Shown here one piece after another: positions 37,401-47,414 of a stretch of DNA of 64,000 nt. A program made the position numbers and the translations under genes. The DNA lies in assembly GCA_036898135.1 (NCBI GenBank), contig JBAHVR010000288.1:77501-141500 (forward strand), given 5' to 3'. The notes beneath the pieces are model-generated. The model did no database searches and was not told the origin of the DNA. It saw nothing but the letters and a program-made list of their open reading frames with translations. The DNA comes from Oncomelania hupensis (Eukaryota > Mollusca > Gastropoda > Littorinimorpha > Pomatiopsidae). The stretch's first letter is position 1. Each line of letters begins with the position of its first letter.

Positions 37401-40400
37401 TTAGTTAATGTTTATTCACTGACACATAAACTACATTGAGATGTTACATCTTCTGTAGAAAATGTTCTTGAGAAGAGGTTGTCTAACATGTTTAATTAAT
37501 TTGATTTGCATGCTTAATTAATTCGTGCAATAACAATTCAGAAATGCTGTAATAAATTTACTAACATCAGTTTTAATTGCTTTCATACTCATTGTTAGAA
37601 GCATGAGGGAGGGATGTTTTGTCATTTCTATTTTGCAATGTTATTTTAAACTGCATACAATAGGCATTATCCCTAAATAAACCGAAAGTAGAGTTGCTTC
37701 CCCTGAAAAGCTGTACAAAATACATGTTGACAGTACGCCTAATTAACCGAAAGTAGGTCAATGAGAGTTGCTTCCCCTGAAAAGCGGTACAAAATACATG
37801 TTGACAGCTATTTAGGAAGTACTCCTATTAAGCTTGTTCTTTGTATTAATTCCCCACCCCTCCTCCCCCAACAAATAAAACTAAGCTGTCTGCAAAATGC
37901 TTTTGCTAAAAGTGCATGGGGATTGGCCTTTCTTTTATAATTTTGTTCTTAATAACTGCATGCATCTTATCTCTTGTCGTTGTCTTTTTTTTTTTTTGGG
38001 TTGTTCATTCCATCCTGAAAGTTATTAACAGTTTTTTGTTTGAAAATTATGCTCTAGGTTATGCTTGAGAGTCTGTATGAACTAACTTTAAAACTCAAAA
38101 ATAAAATAAGAACATGTTGCGACCTCCTAGTTTGAGAAAAAAAGAAAAGATATATGATATGGTGTATTTGCTTTGTTGTTGTTGTCGTTGTTGTTGTTCT
38201 CCTTTAAAGTCTATTTATCTTGTATGATATGGACAGTTTAGAATAGTACAATGGTTGTTTAAATCGCATTTATTTTGTATTTTTGTGATAGACATCTGGC
38301 GGTGGAAAGTCCTCTCAGGAAATCATTGAGGAACTTGCTGCGGACATTCTGACCAAGATCCCACCTAACTACAACTTGGATGAAGTTCAGGTGAGAAGGA
38401 AATAAAAACTTAGAAATGAAGAAGACCGTACAGCATTCGGTCTACAGTTCTTGATGTAATGTTCGAGCTGGATAGTTTAGGGGACTTTGCCGCCTTGACT
38501 GTTTCCCTGCCATTTTTACTTTGCCCCTTCTTCTTCTTCTTGAGTTCTCACTATCAATGCACCTGCATCGATCGTTCTGGCTCCTTTGAGTTTGTTGAGG
38601 GGATTGGCAGCTATTCTATAATTGTGTCGTAAAACTTTTGCAGATTGGTTAAAGCCTACTACAATTATAATAAAGTCTCACAGTCTTTGAACATCATTGC
38701 GTACTATGACTAATTCAAGAGCAAGAGTGTTTTATTTAATCTTATATAGTCTGTTGGTATATTGGATCTGGCTGAGCTGGGAGCATCTAAAACGGTGAAG
38801 ATAGGGGTTGCACCTTGACCGTTGTCTCTGCCCTTGGCATTTTGGCAACAAAACTTGACCTGCTATAGTTGTGTGTTTTTTTTTAAAATAGAATACGGGA
38901 ATGATGTATTTCTCTATGGCTGAACAAGAAGTAAGAAAGTCTGCACGCTGTGGTACAAGGCTGTGTATGGCTAAAGGTTTTGCTCAGTTATTCCAGTGTG
39001 AATCAGTCAATGAATCTGTCTTTGATTCTTGTCAGCGGCAGTGAAGGATTTTGCACCACAAAGTACACTATATGAATATATTAGTTATAGATGTAGTTTT
39101 GATTGTGTGTGTATACCTTTGCACACTGCTTACATGCTTAGAGTGAGCGTTGCCCACAGGTTAGAAACCAATGGCGCCTGACAGGTGTGGGATCGATCCT
39201 GCCTCTGGGCGTTATGTTTCTCTGAATATTATTTACTTTTGACTCGGGCAATATCTCTGGGCTTTTTTCCGGGTACTCAGGTTTGCTCCTCCAGCAACAT
39301 ACTAATGTTAGGTTGGTTGGGTTTTGAAGATAGGAAGAAGAAGCTGTGGCCAAGTGGTCTAAGGCGGGGCTAACTTGCCTTGTCCACAGGCCAGAAACCA
39401 ATGGCGCCTGACAGGTTTTGATCGATCCCGACTCTGGGTGTTATGTTTCTCCGAATATTATTTACTTTCGACTTGGGCGACGTCTCGGGGGTTTTCTCTG
39501 GGTACTCCGGTTTGCTCACCCAGCAAAATTTTAAAAATTTTTAAATAAAAAAGGAAGAATAGTCTGGTGGATAACCAGTTCTAAAAGGCCTAGAAAATGA
39601 GGGGAAAAAAATTTCATAGTGGCAAACTGATTTTAATGTATTATTAATCCCCTAAGACCATCAATCTAAAATCCCGAATTTATCCTCTGGAAAGCTGCAC
39701 AATATGAAGATACAGCCGTTTAAAGATATTACCGTTTGAGAATCCTCCTACTAGCCCAGTGCAGAAAAAGCATGGGTAAATTTATTTTTCACCAAAGAAA
39801 GTTGTTTCTTTCATAGCATATGATGTTTGCAGAAGTGTAATAACCTGTGGGAAGTGAAATTTAAATAAAATACAGTAGAAACTTCATATTATGACACAAA
39901 AATGGTGCAAAGAACGTGTTTCGAACTACTTTCTTATAATACACAGCAACAAATACAGATCCAGGTTGTGTAGAGGTGTTAAAAAATCAGGGTATTAATT
40001 GATGTGAAAGAATTATTTGAATGAATGACAAATTCCTAGTCAGCAGTTCAGCTAAATATGTAATGATTCTATAAAGGTTCAATGATTGGAACTAATAAAA
40101 GAACATTACCAAGACAGAGAGAGACATTTGACATTTTATTGCGTAAACAAATGTTCATTGCAATGGGAGATGGTGGGAATGGGATTATAATAACATTTAA
40201 AATTAAAACACAGCAGAACATTGTACAGTTATAAAAAGGGGGGGGGGGGAGGGGGGGGGGTTGAGAGAGAGAGAGAATGGGGGAAACAAACATGTCAAAT
40301 AAAATTAAAATGAGTTCAATCAATAAACCTGTGTTCACTATAGAATTCTTTCAAAAGATAAAATAATAAATTAATAATAAAAGACAAAATAATAATAATA

Positions 40401-43400
40401 ATGATAATTAAATAAATAAACAATAGCGTTTACCATTAATTATTACACCATCCATGCACGCATGTGAGATGTCTGAAGAAATAGTAAAGTTTATGCAGTC
40501 CAGGTAAATAAGCAGTTCACATGATTCTGTTTCAGTTATTCAAACTAGATTGTTCTCTTTTCATAATGCGTCCCGATACACATGTTACAGTACATAACAC
40601 CCTGAAGAGACATATGTATTGCAGTGACGTCACCATTCCTCGTCAGTGTCAGATTCATCGTCACTTGCATCACTGTTGTCAGAATAGTCACTGCCACTGG
40701 AATTCTCACTAACCACATCTTCTTGTCTGTTGCAGCAGTCACCGCAGTTACACATGTCACCACACCTCAGATTTTTTTTTTTGCAACCACATGTGCCATC
40801 TACACATTTCCGTTTCTTGCACTTACACCCAACACTGGAAAGAAGTTTTTCTGGTGCAAGTGCTTGGGTAGTCCACTTGACAACAAGCTTTCCATTGCAG
40901 ACTTCCCAGCCAAACCCTTCTGGAGATGGTGCACTGATGTTGGACTGAAGACACCGTCTGTAAATGGCTGCCTGGTAGTTAGCTCTCAATGCATGCTGTA
41001 TTAGGCAGTCTTGCGTTGGAGGCAGCAATCTTCTCTAATCCTTTGAATCAAGATCCCGGTGGTGCAGTGTGTTGTGCCTCTTCCAGTGACTGTCTCCTCA
41101 TTAAAATCATTATTGTCCCAAACTATGATGGTTGGCTCCCTTTTCTGGAAACCAGATGGAATGCAAAGTCCACTGTCTCTGGCACACTTTTCTGCCAGTG
41201 CTGTATCCTGCTCCAACACCGACGAGTATGAGGCACCATGCCCCAGGCCATGCAGAATATCAACCAATCGCTTAGATCCAGTAATGTGTCGAGTGGCCAC
41301 ACTTAGCATCAGCTGCTTTGGAGAGACCCGCTTGTTATTAAGTCCCATCAAATCATGAGCCACGGAATGTACTTTCACCTGGCTGTCACTCTTGTCTGCT
41401 TTCAGAGAAACACGAGCAGTCTGAATGTCATCATCAGTCAAATCACATGCCCAAGCCAAGAAGTTGAACAGCAAATCAGGTACATATTCCTGAAAACTTT
41501 CAGTGGAAAAGTCCTCACCTGTAGGAGGCCAACACGTAAGACGCCTTGGAGTAGCGAGCACATGTTTCAAAGCTAATGCACCTCTATACAGATCTGACAG
41601 GAAGTCGTGGCTGTCAATATAACAAACAGGGGTGTTTACATTTTTTAGATTTTTTCTCAATACTTTCATGGGTGACAGTCCATCCTCGCTTTCACTATCC
41701 GTGCTTACTGTGAACCCTCCAATAGAGCACTCAGAAAGTGATGTTGAAGCACATGGCCTAATAAATGATTCTGCAGTGTTTGGATTGGACGTTGTTGCCA
41801 TATCTTCCTGCTGGTGGTGCACGTTGCCTGTCACATCTGAGTGGTTGGTCTTGGGATTGTGTTTAACAAATTCCTTGTAGCAACTTCTGTGATACCTGCA
41901 CAACACACAAACAAAACACTAAGTTTGTTTTTTAAATTGTATTATAACTTTATAAAAATGTGTGTGTACTAAATAATTGGGTGCATGTGTGCGTGTAGTT
42001 TTGTGCGTGCATGAGAAATGGAATTAATCATGATTTTTTCACAACAAAAGGCATAACTGCAACAAAATGTACTATTAAGTAGTTTGTGACTGAAAAATCA
42101 TACGCAACATTTCATTCCCAGAACAAAATGTCTGGTGACGAAATGTAAAATGTCACACTTCTGAAAAATCTGCACATATATGAGTCCTTGACTAGACGTA
42201 CCATTTATAGATCTGAATACATGTACATGCAAGTATATAAGGAAGACATTATTTATATTGTTGTGATTTTTTTATGCATGGAAGACAAACATATAAAAGG
42301 GTTTTATATAAATCTAAATGCCATGAATTTTTCTGGAAAACAATCGGGTATTAGAAGACAGTGTTATTCAAAACGTACAAATTGGGGAATAAATCACATA
42401 AGGAATTTGGAAATCACGTACAGAAAATTGCTGGCGGGAGTATGAACACGTAACATCAATGACTAAAGCCGGTAAAGGGTATGAAAACGAACATAATTTC
42501 AGGATGGAGGCATAAACATGTTAAGGTTTTGAAACTGGAGGCTTTCTCAAAAATACAGTAATACCTATAGCCTGCCTAGACACTTGTGCAAACATTACTA
42601 ATGTATTCAGAATGTGAGAATGATGGTTGTAATTTAAAGCTTACAAATAAATAAATAAACAAATAAAACTTTTTTTTTAAACAGTCCTATGGTTGTCACC
42701 ATACTTTCAGTTATTTTTCTGTTTTTGAAACTGGTAGTATGAAAACCCCTTGCAATTCTAGACATGCATATAAATTAAAATACCTCTGCCTAAAAACAAA
42801 TGTGTATAAGAATAACTATATCATAACACTGGTAGATTTGTAACACTGATACAGTGGTAGATTTGTTTTATTAGTGTGCCCACATACTTGACTTCTGTCG
42901 CCGCAGGGTCCTGATCACGAACATATCGAAGAACATGTTGAGCATTCTGCATGAGAGCTGCTTTCAGGAGACAATCTGAACTGCTTTGGCACTGAAACAA
43001 ATGGAACGGATAACTAAAGTAAACTATGTATGTACAGTGACTCCTGCTAGCAAAGAACCCTCAAAACAACAAACCTCTTTCCAGAAGACACCATCATGGC
43101 ACCAAGTGTTAACAAACTACATAAACGTTCCCATTAAAGAATGGACACCTTTACGCAAGGGCTAGTCCCAACATATCACGCACCCACCATTTATTAGTCC
43201 TAACCTAACACCTAACAGAACCCTAGGCTAAAACTGACAACAAATTCTTAAAAGAGGCCTAAAATAATGTGGGGGTAAATAATAGCCTTACATGGTGATT
43301 TTATTTTTAGGGGTGGGTGAAAGGAATGTCAAAGACATTTGGGGAGGGGTAGGGGAGACCTTGGTATGGGGTCACAGAAGTGGGGTTGGGGTAGGGGAGA

Positions 43401-45580
43401 CCTAGGTAGGTGGTCACAGAAATGGGGTTGGGGTAGGGGAGACCTAGGTAGGGGGTCACAGAAGTGGGGTTGGGGTGGGTAAACCATGAGATGCTGGTTT
43501 CCTCTTGGAAAGAAAATTAATATTTTTTGTAATACGCATTGGATTAGCCTAATTGGGATACAAATTAAGCCATTACAGAAACTGACAAAACAACAGCAAT
43601 GAGTACAAGCTGACTTTACTTACCACACTCAACAAATCTCTCTGTCGCTTTCCTTGAGAACATGTCCATTTTTCCTTCTTTTCGCAAATAACGCACACTT
43701 CAGGAAACAAGTTGTAAGTTTTCCTGATGGTAGAAGCAAATGCGCTGGAGGACCGAAGTTTCTTGGGTGCACTCAAACATTCTGATTCACTCTTTATTGC
43801 AGCGTCAATTCGCTTCTTAACTGTAAATTTTACATAACAATGTCTGTGGTAAAACAGCGGTTTCTCAACCGCGTCACCTGTCTCCAAACTTTGGATAAAA
43901 TTCCGGGCGATAAAACATTCTTCTTTGAAAGGAAGGGTACACCATACTTTGGCCTTTTCAGTGGCTGTTTCCCTAGTTGTTGGCGTGAATGCAAATAGCT
44001 CATCGCTTTCCTGAACGTTTCCAAAATGCAGTGCACACGTATCGTCCATTGTGGAAAACGACAACATTGACGAAACCTGTTTTCTTTTACAGAAAATCAT
44101 GGAGTTTACTTATCTCCCCTGGTAAAATATGCCCCTGCGTCCTAGTGAATCCACGCATAAGAAACAAATATTTCAAAAATTCACTGTGTGTTGTTGTGCA
44201 GGATACAAGAGGATAAATTTTGACAGAAACATTGTAATAAACATATCTTCACATTCCAACAATCAGATCTTTGCCACCATTCCGAAAAAAAAAAACGTCA
44301 AGATAAATTGGGTTATCCACCAGTCTAGAAGAAAAAATTAATAATAGTTTTTAAAACACGTTAATATTTGGTAGGTTGGGTTTGGGCGCTCCACAGGCTG
44401 TGACTACGCCTTCCCCAGGGGAGGCGGCCCAGAATTTCCTGATAAAAAAGGGGACAATGAAGTGACAAAAACCAAAAGGTCAACAAAAAATATCAAAAGG
44501 GGTTCATTTGTTTTGTTATCTGTTAAGGGGAAAAAAGAACAGCTGCAAGTGGGGACCCTTGGGCAGGTTGAGTTAGACCCTGCCTCGGTCAGCGCCTTGA
44601 GCAGCTCTTGAGCTGGAAAACCGCTATATAAGAACGATAACATTGAAATAAAATCTGTTGAGTTTTATTCCTCTTCAGGGCAAGTACCCAGTGCGGTACG
44701 AAGAGTCGATGAACACAGTGCTGGTGCAGGAGCTCATTCGCTTCAATCGTCTGATCAGCGTGGTGCGGCAGTCCCTGGTCGACATCCGCAAAGCCATCAA
44801 GGGCCTGGTGGTCATGTCTGCTGAGCTGGAGGACGTGTTTGACAGCATGATGGTTGGCAAGGTCAGCACAAGGTGCTTTCCTGTCTTGACGATAGGCTGC
44901 ATGACGTTCAAGCGTAGCCAGAACTGGTGACCTAATTAGAAAGCTGACGGGCCCCTCTCCCTCCAAACTCCTCAATAGGTCTCCCTGCCCCCTCCTTAAC
45001 TCTCCCTCTCTCTGCTTAGACACAGCTAAGACTAGGATTTAGAGTGTAAAACCTTTATCCTATTGAACGGTTCAATGTTCAGTGCTTCCTTCCCTTCCCC
45101 TGTTTTCTCCCCTCCCCCCACCCTACCCCTCCCTAATGTACCCTCACCACTTCCCACTAGAAGAAAAAAAAAAGAATAAAATGAAACAAGAAACTGCTTT
45201 TCCCTTCAGGGAATATTGTACAAGTTTAAACATAGCCTGATTAATTATAGATGAATCCCACAAGTAGTTAGTTTTGTGATGAAAAATTGTTGGATGTTAA
45301 CAATTGTATTGCTCTGTTATTCATGTATGTGGCCGAAAGAAAGGGGAGGGTGACATGTTCAACTATAACCTACTTTTCTAATATTTCCTTATTTATTTAT
45401 TTAATTTCTTTTTATTTTAATTTTTAATTTTATTTTAAGAATTTGTAAAAGAAATCCAATTATTGTAAGCATTTGTTAAACGTGTCCATTTTTTCTCCAC
45501 ATCATAAAGTATGTGTGCCCCTCCTGCTCCAGAAGCTTCACTGGTGGTTGTCCAAATATTATTTTATTGTTTTGTTTGAG

Positions 45581-45629
<49 letters not shown>

Positions 45630-47350
45630 GTACATAGTGATGTACGTTTCAGGTACCCGCGATGTGGGCTGCTAAGTCCTATCCGTCCCTGAAGCCTCTG
45701 GGCAGTTACATCACTGATCTGCTTACTCGGTTGTCTTTCTTCAAGGTGAGGCTGCATAGCCTGTCTTGCTGCAAAAGGTTTCTAGTTCCACAAACAGCAG
45801 CTATAGCATGTTAGTGCCCCCTATAGCCAAATGGTAGAAGTTACATTCTGAAAGGGTTAAGCAATGCCAAAGTATTGTAAATAGTTGGAAAAGTGTGTTG
45901 TATAATGTTTTTAACTTTTACTGTACAAACTCATTCAAGTATTTAGCAAGCCTGCAGTGTGCACCCCAAAGCTGTAGATGTTTTCTTCCAATAGTCAGAG
46001 TATCCACGTATAATATTTTGAAGAAGACCCAGCTGCTGCTGCTAACTTGACCCAGATGCTCTGGCTGCTTAGTGCTCAGCCGTTTCCATTCTGAAAGCAT
46101 TATCATTATTGTTGTAATATTGTTGTATTTGTTATTATTGTTTCTCTTTTTTTTTCAGGACTGGATCTATGGCGGCACGCCCATTGTTTTCTGGATCTCC
46201 GGATTTTACTTCACGCAGTCGTTCCTGACTGGCGTTCTGCAGAACTACGCCCGCAAGTACAAGATCCCCATCGACCACCTCTCCTTCGAGTTTGAGGTCA
46301 CCGGGCAGGAGAAGCTGATAGGGCAGAAACCGGTAAGATTTCTCTCATCTGCTCTCAACCTGCTGCGGTAGTATGGGTTCAGCGCAGCAACATGACTTCA
46401 CTGGCTTCCATGCTGAAAACTATACAGAAAAATGTGTCTCTCACAAAAAAGATTTTTTTTTTTTTTTTAAATTTTTTTTTTTTTTTTGCGCTTGTGTAAA
46501 GAATGCGTCACTTAGACTAGAGTAATTTATGTCGTCATGTTTTTAAAGTCCATGTTTTGTACATCACTGCAAAACTGACTTGATGAAGAAGACCATTTCT
46601 GTGTCACTCCTTTGTATGACAGTACAAACCTAGGTCTAGCTTGTTCTCACATGCGTTTCATGGCACAGATTTAAAGATCCTGATATGACGTTGATGTCCC
46701 AGAGGGCTGAGTTCCAGCTACACAAATACATCCAGCAAGTACTAGGTCCCTTCCCCTATGTCCCCCATTGTGCTCAGTTGTCTAAGTGTTAGACAGCAAG
46801 TGGGGGCTTCAGGCAACTTTAGAGAGATCCTGTGTATCAGCCAGCGCCTTGAGCAGCTCTTGAGGTGAAAAAGCGCTGTAATTATAAAAACAATGAAACA
46901 AGTAATAAATAAATAATCAACAAAATTGGATAAAAAGTTTTTTCTGAAGTATTTGCCAGAGGTCCATATGCGCATGCCTGAAATGCAATAACCAATGCAG
47001 GCTTTATGGAATATAGTTATGTGAAACCATTTGAAGTGTGTGTAAAACACTGGGACTAGTAGCATTCGGGACTACAATAATATATAGGGATATTCTCCTT
47101 GATAGGTACAATTAGACATTTCACGTATAGAGTAACATTTTTAGCATTAGGTCTTCTTCATTCTCTACAGCATATTATTTTCCAGCTGGGAAGTATCTTT
47201 CTGAATGAAACATCCCTGTCTATTTAGGTTTATTATAGGTAAAGGTAAGGTGGATGTTTTCGTAACCCTTTCGCTCGTTGGGGAGATATGCATTTGTTTG
47301 GGATCTCCCTCTCCCTTTTTCTCTAGACCAGCTTAATGAGGGCAGTGCCT

Positions 47351-47414
<64 letters not shown>

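Larger units (their letters stand above)
33594..38291 (+). other. Intron 18 (4.7 kb)
   Basis: AT-rich, no gene recognised. Holds a fragment of the gtcctgatttggctc repeat (about 35052-35098), a cactcatgcaataggac repeat fragment near 35713, a 46-bp tandem duplication, a CA microsatellite, AAGGTCAAGGTCA-type motifs and a second short duplication, listed separately. Confidence 0.6.
39561..44329 (-). mobile_element. Candidate DNA transposon with long diverged TIRs carrying a cysteine-rich ORF family
   Basis: The first ~145 bp and the reverse complement of the last ~145 bp share an ordered series of blocks: ctggtggataacc at the very end, then gtggcaaa..tgatt, then aatttatcctct, then ctgcacaa. Between them lies a three-exon minus-strand gene. 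No clear target-site duplication (agaat/agaag at best). I infer a 4.8-kb transposon; the superfamily is not assigned. Confidence 0.55.
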
